The notes beneath the pieces are model-generated. The model saw nothing but the letters and a program-made list of their open reading frames with translations. It searched no databases and was not told the DNA's origin. DNA of 64,000 bases from Oscarella lobularis (taxonomy: Eukaryota; Porifera; Homoscleromorpha; Homosclerophorida; Oscarellidae): assembly GCF_947507565.1 (NCBI RefSeq), contig NC_089184.1, positions 2,418,001 to 2,482,000 of the forward strand, in the 5' to 3' direction. Positions 20,164 through 31,200 of the stretch are shown here, one piece after another. Within the stretch, counting starts at the first letter, position 1, and each line of letters opens with the position of its first letter. Made by a program: the position numbers and the translations under genes.

Positions 20164-22790
20164 TGGAAGATATTGAATCAATAGTCAATATTCAAATGCC
20201 TTTTGAAGAGACAGAGGAAGATCCAAATGAGGCACAGAAAGACGAAGAGAAAGATCTTGGGCAGCAAAAGATCCGAGATCAAGATGACTGGATGAAATTG
20301 TGCCGTCCTCCCAATTCAGCCAATAACTTTGACGAGGACGACACAAGAGATTCCGAGTTTAATCAAGGAGATCTCGCTCACTACAACTGGTCGGAAAAAC
20401 TTGCGCAGTTTCCACCGTTGTCAGAGGCTCCAAAATTTGTGACGGAAGCGCGTAAAAAAAGCACTTTATCTAAAAAGGATCTCGTTGCGGCTGCCGATTC
20501 GAGCCTTCTTCAAGGCAATCAGAAATTAGCGTACGATATTGTTCGCAGCCACAACGAGTTGACAAAAAGCGGCTTCGAATGCAAGCCGCTTCGAATGATT
20601 GTTTGCGGTTCCGCTGGAACCGGAAAGTCATATCTAATAAATTGCATAAAGGAAATGCTCGGAAGCGAATGCATACTTGCAGCACCTACTGGTGTTGCAG
20701 CATTTAATATTGGTGGACAAACGCTCCACTCGCTTCTACGCATTCCTTTGCAGAAGACGTCATTTTCTGACGTTCAAGGACCTTCTCTTAGAGACCTGCA
20801 AGAGAGGTTCGAAGACGTACGATATTTGATCATCGACAAAATGTCGATGGTGGGACGGCATCAGCTGTCACTTATCCACCGGCGCCTCTGCCAAGCGCTG
20901 CCGCAGGGAGCTTGCGAGTCGTTCGGTGGAATATCTGTAATATTTTTCGGAGACATGGGACAGTTGCCACCTGTTGGTGACTCTCCTTTGTACCGAAGCG
21001 CGGCAACCGAAGGATCCGCGACTAATCAAGGCCGTCAGCTGTATATGACATTTGACGTTGTCGTACAGCTGACGAAAATCATTCGCCAGTCCGGTAACGA
21101 CGAGCTACAGATAAAGTTTCGCGACGCCTTGCAAAGGCTTCGCGACGGTTGCCCGTCGTACGAGGACTGGAACGATCTGTATATGTCACGTAACTTTGCA
21201 CGGCACGATCAGCTGGGAGACGTAAAGACGTCTTTCCGCGATGCAGTTCGGCTATTTGCGTGCAGAGAGAATGTAGCTGAGTTCAACTTCAATTGCTTGA
21301 AGAATTCAAACAAACCGGTGGCTGTGATTAACGCCGATCACAACTGCACCGAGGCGAAAAATGACAATGAAGAAGACGCTGGCGGACTTTACGCACGCGT
21401 TCGTCTTTGCGAAGGCGCGCGTGTTATGCTCACATCGAATCTCTGGACCGAGATGGGCTTGATCAACGGATCGATGGGATATGTAGTGGCAATTTTGTAC
21501 CAACCCGGTGCAAAACCGCCAGCACTTCCAACAGCTGTCGTTGTTCAAATGGACAAATACGACGGCCCGACATGGGGCGGAGAACGCTGCGTTCCCATAT
21601 GCCCAATCGAGCGCACATGGCCCAGTTCAACGGGCAATAGAAAGAGTTCATGCAAGCGGCGACAGCTACCAATTCAATTGGCATGGGCTGTCACCGTGCA
21701 CAAATCGCAAGGTCTCACACTAGATCGTGCGGTTATTGACATAGGCAAGCGCGAATTTGCACCTGGAATAACATACGTGGGATTTTCCAGAGTGCGTCAT
21801 ATTAATCATTGCCTAATTCAAGGCTTTGATTACGCTCGAATTTCTAATTTGAGCAAATCAAAAAGCTATAAACAGCGATTGAACGAAGACAAGCGCCTAG
21901 ATGGTCTAGCTAGGCGCACTGAAAAAACGTTTCAATCGTTGGCCGGAAATAGCAACGATACTGTTCCAGATGATATTAAAGAGTTTTTTAAACATCTGGA
22001 AAATGAAGAATCAGTAATTGACAAAGAAGAGCATAGCGATCACACATACAGCAAAAAAATGATCGCAGACAATGACAAAGACACGGACAAAATTGATACT
22101 GGTGCGGTCAAAGTGACTAAGACAGCGGCTAAAAAAGCCCCTGTTCCCAAACCTAAAGGCAAACGTGCGAGTCGTGCCCGCACAAGTGTGCCGTTACCAC
22201 CGGCTGCAAAGAAACGCCGGACCAATACTCCACCGTCTCCGAATCCGTTTCTGCTTCAAATGGGGCGCAAGCGAGAATCGATAGTAGGAGACGGAAAATG
22301 CTACTTTCGAACAGTGTCGAAAGCAGCATTTGGAACCGAAGATCACCATTTGGCACTTCGGTTACAGATTGTTAATTTCATGGCAGAATACAAGTCTGTC
22401 TTTGAAATGTTCTGCTGCAACACGGAATATGAAGCTCACATTTCAAAGCTACGACAAGAAGGAGCTTGGGCAACCCAAGCTGAAATCCACGCAACTGCAA
22501 CACTTTTTCAAATTGACGTCAGTATATTTACATGGATGGGTAAAGAGTGGACGTGGAATACATACAAACAGAGGTTTGATATAACTGTTCCGGCGCTAAT
22601 TAGGCTGCCCGTGAATAGAATAGAGATACAACATTATAGAAACCACTTTGATCTGATTGTACCCATCGATCAAAGTGAGTTGGCTTTGGCTTCTCCACGC
22701 AAAAGTGCAAAAGCGTGCGACAACCCAAAGCTGTTGTGCTCTTCTTTAGCAGCTAATGAAGCTGACCTGCTGATGGCCAATGAACAATAG
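20142..22790 (+). CDS. Helitron ORF, Pif1-like helicase plus OTU cysteine protease
   Basis: 882 aa from the ATG, though the conserved frame is open from about 20040. Walker A is CGSAGTGKS (Lys162). Walker B reads LIIDKMSMV where the family has DE, so the catalytic glutamate is lysine (residue 233, codon AAA at 20838). Later motifs are intact: GDMGQLPPVG, LTKIIRQ, WAVTVHKSQGLTLD and VGFSRVR. A basic linker (KKAPVPKPKGKRASRARTS) leads to an OTU domain with VGDGKCYFRTV (Cys720) and the matching histidine in NHFDLIVP (His835). OTU domains are deubiquitinases; fusion to Helitron helicases is known in animals. The Walker B change predicts loss of ATP hydrolysis if it is not an assembly error. Confidence 0.9.
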   Translation: MVNRIELMEDIESIVNIQMPFEETEEDPNEAQKDEEKDLGQQKIRDQDDWMKLCRPPNSANNFDEDDTRDSEFNQGDLAHYNWSEKLAQFPPLSEAPKFVTEARKKSTLSKKDLVAAADSSLLQGNQKLAYDIVRSHNELTKSGFECKPLRMIVCGSAGTGKSYLINCIKEMLGSECILAAPTGVAAFNIGGQTLHSLLRIPLQKTSFSDVQGPSLRDLQERFEDVRYLIIDKMSMVGRHQLSLIHRRLCQALPQGACESFGGISVIFFGDMGQLPPVGDSPLYRSAATEGSATNQGRQLYMTFDVVVQLTKIIRQSGNDELQIKFRDALQRLRDGCPSYEDWNDLYMSRNFARHDQLGDVKTSFRDAVRLFACRENVAEFNFNCLKNSNKPVAVINADHNCTEAKNDNEEDAGGLYARVRLCEGARVMLTSNLWTEMGLINGSMGYVVAILYQPGAKPPALPTAVVVQMDKYDGPTWGGERCVPICPIERTWPSSTGNRKSSCKRRQLPIQLAWAVTVHKSQGLTLDRAVIDIGKREFAPGITYVGFSRVRHINHCLIQGFDYARISNLSKSKSYKQRLNEDKRLDGLARRTEKTFQSLAGNSNDTVPDDIKEFFKHLENEESVIDKEEHSDHTYSKKMIADNDKDTDKIDTGAVKVTKTAAKKAPVPKPKGKRASRARTSVPLPPAAKKRRTNTPPSPNPFLLQMGRKRESIVGDGKCYFRTVSKAAFGTEDHHLALRLQIVNFMAEYKSVFEMFCCNTEYEAHISKLRQEGAWATQAEIHATATLFQIDVSIFTWMGKEWTWNTYKQRFDITVPALIRLPVNRIEIQHYRNHFDLIVPIDQSELALASPRKSAKACDNPKLLCSSLAANEADLLMANEQ

Positions 22791-22804
22791 TTACGTCGGC
22801 AGGT

Positions 22805-22872
22805 AAGAGAAGGCACTCCAATGAAATGCCTTCTTGGAGGCATTCCAATGGAATGTCATTGGAATGTCTCCT
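22805..22872 (+). other. Two adjacent hairpins after the Helitron ORF
   Basis: GAAGGCA ... TGCCTTC forms a 7-bp stem at about 22809-22833. Next, GGAGGCATTCCAATG and CATTGGAATGTCTCC form a 15-bp stem with one mismatch and a six-base loop. The location fits the Helitron 3' termination hairpin. Confidence 0.6.
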
Positions 22873-23052
22873 ATAATAACACAAAATTTTGGAAATTTTT
22901 TATACCTCAAAAATTCAACAAATCTTTGCGGCAAATGAAATGAAAAAAGAATGGTGAAAGTCAATGACTAAAGCTTTTTTAAAACTGCAAATCAAGGTTA
23001 GGAAAATATATAAATACCTACGTAGTAATATGAGACATGTTCTTTACAGTAA

Positions 23053-23165
23053 ATAAATCAATCAAAAAATCAATCAATCAATCAATCAATCAGTCAAAAA
23101 ATCAACCAATCAATCAGTCAAAAAATCAACCAATCAATCAGTCAAAAAATCAATCAATGAATGTA
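23053..23165. repeat. AATC-type microsatellite with a higher-order unit
   Basis: A run of AATC units changes into repeats of CAGTCAAAAAATCAACCAAT, about 27 bp each. A separate (TA)n tract lies near 23300-23319. No function is suggested. Confidence 0.85.
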
Positions 23166-23352
23166 TTACTTCATGCTGGGGACATGTCGATAGCAACCTC
23201 CTGTGGGAAAAGATTAGCGAAGTGAGCCAAGTGAGCCGATTTCAGCATGTTTATTCAAGACATATTATTACAGACATAAAATTAAAACACAAATAAGCAA
23301 CATATATATATATATATACTTGCTAAACACATAAATAATTAGTCATTCCTAT

Positions 23353-23952
23353 CTAAAGTCCCCCTTCGTCCATCTCCTCCTTCTCCCATTCGTCCATCTT
23401 TTCCTCCTCCTCCTTCTTCTCCTCCTCTTTCTTTTCCTGTTTCTTCTTCTGTTCCACCTCCTTCTGCTCTTCCTTCTCCCCCTTCTTCTCTTCCTTCTTC
23501 TCCTCCTTATTCTCTTCCCTCTTCTCTTCGATCTTCTCTTCCTCCTTATTCTTCTCTTCCTCTTCCTCCTTTTGCACGTCCTCCATCATTTGCTTGCGCT
23601 GGCGACGCTGGCCACCGCCCTGAATGACGTTCAGGGCGGCGGCCAGCATCGTTTCACCTCCGCCGCCAGGGCGGAGGAACCGCCATGATGGGATCACTAT
23701 TTCGAGTGATCCACCATGGCGGCTCGATCGCAAGAAGACGTCGCTAAGGAAAAAAGAAAATATAAAATTTATTCTTTTGCGAGTGATCGCGAAGTCTTAC
23801 TTTCCACGACGCCGACCGCGACCGCTTCCGCGGCGATTTCGACCACGTCGACCTTGGCCACGGCCAAGGCCGCGACCGCGGTCGTCGTTGTCGTCTTCGC
23901 CGCTTCCACGGCCACGGCCGGCGCCGTCCGTTCCCTGTTCAGCTGCCGACAT
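23353..23952 (-). CDS. Two-exon RG-rich / Glu-Lys-rich protein, 180 aa, unrecognised
   Basis: Exon 1 (23952-23801) starts at an ATG and encodes a 50-residue Arg-Gly-rich segment with an acidic patch (SGEDDNDDRGRG). The donor is AAA|GTAAGA. A 57-bp intron with a strong pyrimidine tract ends TTTTTTCCTTAG, and exon 2 (23743-23353) continues in frame to a stop. Together they total 543 bp, a multiple of three. Exon 2 has a short ordinary stretch (SLEIVIPSWRFLRPGGGGE) and then about 80 residues of almost only Glu, Lys and Gln, probably a charged coiled coil. RG motifs are common in RNA-binding and nucleolar proteins; that role is inferred. The low-complexity tail could be an expanded repeat. Confidence 0.55.
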
Positions 23953-24242
23953 TGATTCGCGCTATTATCTGAAAATAGATATCTATGCGTGACGTAACAA
24001 TGAAAAGTGTAATCACGTGTTTTATTTATTATTTTTTATTATTTAAAACGGTAAGAGCGGTGGGAGGCTCCTCATGATGGCTATCCAAGCCATCATTATC
24101 TAGTAATATAACGTCATGTATAAACCATGTCACTCATTATACAGAACTGCCGTGTTTCGATTCCGGTTCCAAGCAAATTCAATATTGTGAAGAACTAAAG
24201 GCAGCCTTATACACGTACAAAACACAGGCATATATTTTTCTT
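23953..24242. other. Short intergenic stretch with a palindrome
   Basis: Contains ATGATGGCTATCCAAGCCATCAT at 24074-24096, a 9-bp stem with a five-base loop. No gene was recognised. Confidence 0.4.
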
Positions 24243-24940
24243 CTAACTCACTTCTTTCTCTATCACAAAACAACTGCAGACAATATCATCCAAAAAGATC
24301 CCGGCTTCAGTGCGTAAAACTCTTAGCGTAAACTCCTTTGTGAAGGAGTAATAATTAAATAGCAACTTCACAATTTCTATGTTCTTTTTAAATACTGCTA
24401 GACAGACAACTGTCCACAAACCCTAGAAAAAATATTTCTGCTGAGAGACTACATACTAACGGCCGGGAGTTAAACCTCAACAACTTTTCCTTCATCAGTC
24501 ATAACTTCCAAAAGTATAATTTGGTTTTCCATTTTCTTTGAGATTGAAACTATTTTCTGCACTTCGACTAAGTTATCTTCTTTAACGGCATTAAAGAGTC
24601 GTTTTTCGTTCGTTGAAGCTGTTTCCGTAGGAAGTTTAGGATGGATAAATTCAAATGTAGGACTAGTCGTCTGGAGCTTTTTGCTTGGAGACAAGGAATT
24701 CGACTCTGAATGCAATCACAGCAATTAGTTCCCTATTCAGTATGTAGGAATTATTTCCAAATTCGAAGTACGTCTATGGATCTTATGGGCAACGTAGTGC
24801 TCCTCTTCTAGAACTAGTCTCCCGCACAACTCCGTCCTACCTTTATCATCGAATTCGAAGCCTTCAAGAACGTTTTCGCAAACACTGTAGCCGGTGTAGC
24901 GGCGGTCTTCCAGCACCTTAGCGCTTGGGTTGGCCATCAT
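24243..24940 (-). CDS. Small ankyrin-repeat protein, three exons, 169 aa
   Basis: Exons are 24940-24841, 24705-24476 and 24422-24243, with lengths 100, 230 and 180 bp and compatible phases. The N-terminal part has no recognised domain (MMANPSAKVLEDRRYTGYSV). Two ankyrin-like units follow: KRLFNAVKEDNLVEVQKIVS and LAVFKKNIEIVKLLFNYYS. It lies just downstream of the DDX60-like gene on the same strand. It may be a complete small adaptor or the 3' remnant of a larger ankyrin gene. The second donor (GAG|GTTTAA) is not a consensus site. Confidence 0.55.
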
Positions 24941-25254
24941 CAGAGCAGAGCAGGGAGAGCAGAGATTCGAAATCGTAACGCACGTTATGGGAAGCGAAAT
25001 CTCGATCAGGGAGTTGCCAATCTGACTCAATCTGACATCGAATATAAAAAGTCTGAGACGGTAAGTGTGCGTAGTCTACTTGTACGTTTTTGGCTGTCAG
25101 AAATGTTTAGATAGGCTCCAGTTGTAGCGGTTATGGAGCTAGGATTTCTCGACCATACATACCAACAATATACATGGTAGCTCTACTTACCTAATTGTCT
25201 GCACGCCTATTTACGGACATACTGTACGTACCTTAAGGCTAAGGCTTACGTAAA
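24941..25254. other. Intergenic between two minus-strand genes
   Basis: Downstream flank of the DDX60-like gene and presumed 5' flank of the small ankyrin gene. Nothing else was recognised. Confidence 0.4.
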
Positions 25255-28200
25255 TTACAGTAGAAGCTTGTAGGCTTTGCTGTATTTAGCGCCAAAGGCC
25301 GCAGCGACTTGATCAAAGGCTTGAAAGAGATCAATGAATTCGTTTTGTTTCTCATATTGCTCCAGTGAAATGCTGCAAACAAAAAGATCTTAGCTTCAGG
25401 CAAAAATGACAACGAAATTTGAAAATACAACCTCAATGCTTTAGTGCAATAATAAAAGTCCTGCAGCCCTCTGAACACTTCTCCAGAAGTCATTCTAAAT
25501 AAACAGATTAATTAATTAATTAATTAATTAATTAATTATTGGGCAAGGACTTTGTAACTAACCCACTCCATTTTTCCAGCGCTTTAACTTGTCCGTGTTT
25601 GAAGAAGTCCAGCACATACGAGCTGTACGTCACGTTGTTCTTTGTTTCCAGAATAGGTAGACCGTTAGACATAATCTACAAAACTATAAATAAGAAAGAA
25701 AAAAGGATTTCGAACGAGATGCGTTCTGACGTCGAAAAACTCTTCAACGTAATAAAAGTCATTGACCCCTCTTTTGTCTCCAGATAGAGCAGAGAACCAT
25801 AGCCGATTCTAATACAAAGAAGACCCAAGACGGTAGTTATATAGTGAACTGGATGTATAAAGGCTCACGTCGTCGTTTCCTGCCTGACGACGAAAGTTGG
25901 ACAGGAGACTATTCCATTCGGTATTCTCTGCTATAGAATCATTGGAAAAGTCTAAGCAGCACCAAGAAAGGAGGTACTCGTTTAGACGAAATGCACTATA
26001 TGCAATACCGATCTTAGACAGAGGAAGAGCGGACCTAGTCAATTTGGTGTCCTCGAAAGGAACAACGGATTTGATATAGTAAGTCGCAATCTCAGTCACT
26101 TCGTTGTTGTGCTTGTCAATGATCTTCTGAATGTCTTCGTCTAACGGCGGCAAAATAATCTAGGCGGATTCTAGTCGACGGAGTAAGTGCTAAAAGATAG
26201 ATTACGACATTACCTGAGATGGAGATCCTCCCTTTCCTCTATTGTGTCTATCGTGACGCTGTTTCACCTTCGGATGAACTTGATGGAGCCCGAAGAGGTA
26301 AGCTAAAACGTGCACCATTCGCCGTAGAGTATCGTCAGAAAGCTTTCCTTGAAAGAAGCGCATATAAGAGAGGGTCGATTAACATGTTTATGAGAGGTCA
26401 TATACGTGAGCGCCAGTTTGCTTCTACGATTCTGTGAAATAATCCTCTTTCGAGAAAACTTACAGCCACGAAGTTGTTCGGATCAACGTAGAACTGGTGA
26501 GTCACTAGTCCCGCCAGCCCTATCGGATGTCCAGAGGGACTCATTAAACCCTTATTATTAATTAAGATCAATCAGTATATGATCACTGGCAAAACATTTG
26601 TACTTTTCTCCTGAGATATTCAATTGCAAGGAGGTAGAAGTGCCTTTGAAGCGGCGCCAGGTCGGCGTTTTCGTAAACGGCCATTGCGTTGTTGAGAACC
26701 GACAGCGTCTGCACATTAGTAGCGCGCCATAGTAGCAATCACTGCAGCGTTACACTGTTCGCTTTTTTAGTTAGTTCATACCTTCCTTTGAGCCTCCTCC
26801 GAAAACGGCGAACCTGATTCGTACATCACCAGACGGAGGATGGTGCTGAAGTCAAGTGAACCACTGCTATGCAAAGACGGCACTCCGGTTGTCATCAATT
26901 GGCAAATCTTTTTCCATGGTACTCCGAAGAAGACTATGTTGCCAACAGGGTCAAAACCGCGTCGGCCTGCTCGACCGCTCATCTAATAGTGTGTAGGTTT
27001 CCAACGCATCAGTTTTTATGTGTGTTCTTACTTGACGAAAACCGAGGCTGTTGAGAAACGGCGAGTCACCAGCAAATACTACAGTCCTACACGGCATGTG
27101 GATGCCAAGAGCTAGTGTGCTCGTCGCCACGACAACCTGCATCGGTAAAAAATTATACGAGATGCTATAAAACAAAATAAAAGTGATTTACTTTGATTGC
27201 GCCTTCTCGGAAGAGTTTTTCAGTCAGCTGCCTCTCTTTCTTAGCCATACCTGAGTGATGGCAGCCAATTCCACGCTGCAGTCCTTCTTTGAACCATGCG
27301 TTTCGAGAGTACTTCAAATACTTTCTCTCCAGTTTAGCAAGGTCCTGTTAATTAAATATGTGTGTTTGTGCAAATGACCGAAACGGCTATCAAGTATTCC
27401 TTTCACCTCTGAAGTCCGGATCTTATTCATATTATAAAAGGAGTACTCTTTTCTACATCTTCTGGGATCGTATTCACTCATGACTGGCTCAGACGCCGAT
27501 TCTTCCTTTTCATCGTCCCATTGAGGGGATCTCTTTTTCTTGCCTTTTAACAGACGGCTATTTAAGAAGCATAAGATAGTACAAACTAGAAGCTTTCCGC
27601 AAAAACTACTTTTGCTTTTCTTCTCGCTTTCGCTTCTTCTTCTCCTCTTTAAGACGTCGTTTTTCATCTTTGTGACGCTGCGCAAGGCTTGGCGTAGACT
27701 CTTCTTCCATGCAAAACAAATCCTCTACTACAGTTTGAACCAAGGTTTCACAACGTTTTCTCTCAAGGCTAAAAAGAACAAAGCCTATATTCACACAAGA
27801 CATGCAGGAGCCCCCTCACCAAAATACAATAACAGGAAGCTTTTCTTCTTCATTTAGCTTAAGAAGCAAATCAGTGATTCCGCCTACAAGCTTTCGAAAT
27901 GAAGAATTCTTATCCAATGCAAGACGCTCATTGCTTGTAGGCTGCAGAGAATTCCACAGCGCTTCGACCTGTGAGAAAAAACTTTTCACTCTCTAAAAAT
28001 TAATTTGCTAGCGCGAGGCTATTAACCTTGCTTTTGTCCGGATCTTTGCTCAATTCCTCAACAAACGTCTTGACCTTCGTTTCATACTCTTTTGCTCCAT
28101 TTCGGCGAATAATTCGCTCTCCACGAAAAAACGCTTCCGGATTATTTGCCTATGAATTGGAGCTGCTTAATGTTCTTTATTGATTAAAGCAGCAAACATC

Positions 28201-31200
28201 TCACACACCGCCAGGGACGCGTTGTGTGGAAACTGTTTACTCATTTCGTCATACAGATGCAGTGTTTCAGCAGCTGACATCGTGAAATCTTCGGGAAACC
28301 CGAAATTAATCATCTGTTAGTAAACGTGAGTGATTCATTTGTAATGATAAATACGCCATGCACGCTCGACACAATACTCGATTAGTGGAGATTGCTGACG
28401 CAGGATGAATGGCGACAACATCTGTTCGAAAAGACTTGCTCTGATCTGGAACAACAATGTATTTCTGTAAGTAGGAAAACCTATCTGACGATTTGTGAAT
28501 CACTGCACAGAACAGGAAAATAAAATCAATCATAAGCTTGGTAAGTCAAAGGCTAACCTAGATGAACTTTTGAAGCCTTGGCTGTTGACTTGTCGCTTTT
28601 CGCTCGCTGAACGGTTTCAGTCCACCTAAACATCACTTAGATAAATGGACGATACGTCTCATTGAAGACGAAGAGAAGCAAACCGTCGAAATCGGTCAGG
28701 ATTGCCAATAGTAGCCGAAAGAGCAAGAAATGGACAAGGAACAAGCAAAAGCAATCGTTCCCAAACCATTCCCCGACCTTCGTCACCCAAGCAATGAACC
28801 TAGAACAAGGTAAAACGGCCTGAAGCGCGTTCCGTCTACTGCCGAACTTGCCTCGTCGAGAATGTCATATTTTACGCGCTGGACCCATTTCTGTGCCACA
28901 ACAGAAAGCAGGAGAATGTCAAAAACCTCTGGCACCGTAACGAGAATCTATGATATTTAATCTAGTGCATAAAGGCTGCAGAATGGTGCAAGTATCTCTA
29001 CCTGACATTTCATTGGATCCAGGCGGTAGTCACGAGTAAACACTCCACAAAGCGTTTTTCCTTCCGGCAGGTCTGCTTTTCTGTGAGCAAATTGGGCGTA
29101 GACGGTTGCTGCCACTTGATTTACCAAGGCCTTCGTCGGCGAAACGTAAACGAGGACGTCGTCGGGATTCGATCGAAGAATCTAAAGAAGTCAAACGTCA
29201 GATATTTATGCACATCAGCGCAATCTGAGCACCTTTTCCATGCAATAAAACGAAATGAATGTTTTTCCAGACGACGTAGGAGCAGAAACGACAACCGACT
29301 CGTTTCTGTCAATAAAATCCATGACTTTTGCCTAAACGAAAAAGGTATAGATTTCTTGATCAAAGACTTAATTAAACAGTGTTTCTAACAAGTTTCACAC
29401 ATTTGAAATATAAAGAAAGTTTCACTTGCTTACCTGCCACTCGTCAGGAATAAACTCCTTGACTCTAGGATCTGGTGCAAGTTTTTTATCACTTTGCATC
29501 ATATGCCCCATGTTCAAAAGCTGAAAACGACAGCAAGCTTCACTTTCGCTCTAAATACATAACTCAAACTTATTGATCCATGCAGCGATAATAAACTTGC
29601 GTGTGATGCTGTCATTTCGCCTTCTAACTTTCCCGCAATCAGGGCTGCATTGGCAGAAAAGCCAAGCTGCTTTACTTCTTTCACAATCTCTCGCTTCAAT
29701 TTCTTATTAATCAAGGATGGATGCTCATCCACGAGTGAGTGAGCGGCCATGAACAAGCGAACTTTCCAAAACAGGCGTTGCTTTTCAATATCTTTGCATA
29801 AAGATATTGAAACTTAACGGCTCAAGAGAATTGACAGCGCAAACATGTTTACCCAGTTCTTTTCGACATAGATCAAATATTCGTTCTCTAGCATGAAACT
29901 GGACTTCTGGATGAGCTTTCTTTACAAAAGCGTCTAGCTCACGTAGTTGTCCTTCCGCCGAAGACGAAGAGGACATCTTGATAAGGGTCGTAAGTTTTTC
30001 TTCTTCCTTATCGATTGCCACCTCTTTAGTTAAAGTAAGAAAACAGCTATTTATTGCTTATAACTACGAACAGCACTAACTATATTTTCTCTTTTGGTTT
30101 TCTTCAATAATTTTTTTGGCTTTAGCGGATTGTTTCTACACAGAGAATCTTCGCTAATGACCATAAAAATTCATGCTGTGCTGTACAGGCTTAGCGCCTT
30201 GCTGACGTTTTCCTTCAAAAAGAAGGGGATGAGAGTTCAGAAGAGTTCCTCCCACCAATGACTCTGCATAATCTTGCAGAAAACTCTTATACTTCGTTTG
30301 ATCTCGGACGGGTGATAGCGTGCTCTTTAGAACTGCGGGAAGAGCTCCCATTCCTATACCCAAGCAACTCTTAACAAGTGTTCATAAGCCAGAAAATAAA
30401 CCGCAAGCACCGTCTGCTATGTATTTTCCAGAGTGCCAATGAAAATCGTCGTGATAGTATCGGTGAGCGCCTGTTGGCGAACTATGCAAAAATTATTAAG
30501 GTATAGGAGAATCACGTCTAAATAAAAGGCACCAATTTACCGGCTTCGAGCGCTTACGGAACACCATTCCTCCTCGTAAGCTAGCTTTGTTTTCATTTCG
30601 CCGACGTAGGCATCGTAAGAAAAAAAACTAGTATTCAGCAGGAGAGGCCTCTTTGTAATCCCAACGTTATGCCTTCTTCTTTCACTTTTGCCTACACTTT
30701 TATGTAAAAGGGCCAGGGCCCCACTCCAGTACGTCATCGAGCGATGACGCACATGAGTGGGACCTTGATAGAAGGAAAAAGATTTGGCTTGCTAACCTAT
30801 ACCGTGAAAGTCGGAACGCAACCAAGCAGGGGCAAGATGGGTAAATGGGCTTTTCGTCTCAGCATCATCGCCCTTGAACTCCAAGCAGCGTGGCCACAAA
30901 GGAATTTCTCGGCTGGAAGACAGAGCTGCTGCGGAACAGATCGCGTTCCACACAACTAGAAGACGAGTTGAAGTAGAATTAGAACCTGTCACGGAGTCAA
31001 TTGGCAGCCTACATATACAGCTAAAGCTGAAGATGAGAGCCTTACTTTGACAAGTTTCAGCTATTGCATCAGAAAGTTTTGCAGGGGACTTTCTAAAAAG
31101 CTGCACTAAACGGCAAAAAAGCCTTCCATCCATAAGGTCCGCGTAGTGCTTTTCGCAATGCGGAAAGCTAAGATCGTGTGCAGCGACCAAGCTCTCGCCA

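Larger units (their letters stand above)
16341..22875 (+). mobile_element. Helitron (rolling-circle transposon), near full length, frameshifted
   Basis: Three consecutive frames together give the animal Helitron order: charged repeats and Zn finger, Rep/HUH nuclease, Pif1-type helicase, OTU protease. They are separated by two single-base frame changes near 17990 and 20040. A 15-bp stem hairpin at about 22834-22869 follows the last stop, in the position of a Helitron 3' subterminal hairpin. No clear CTRR end was seen right after it. The true 5' end may lie further left, in or beyond 15318-16340. Confidence 0.9.
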
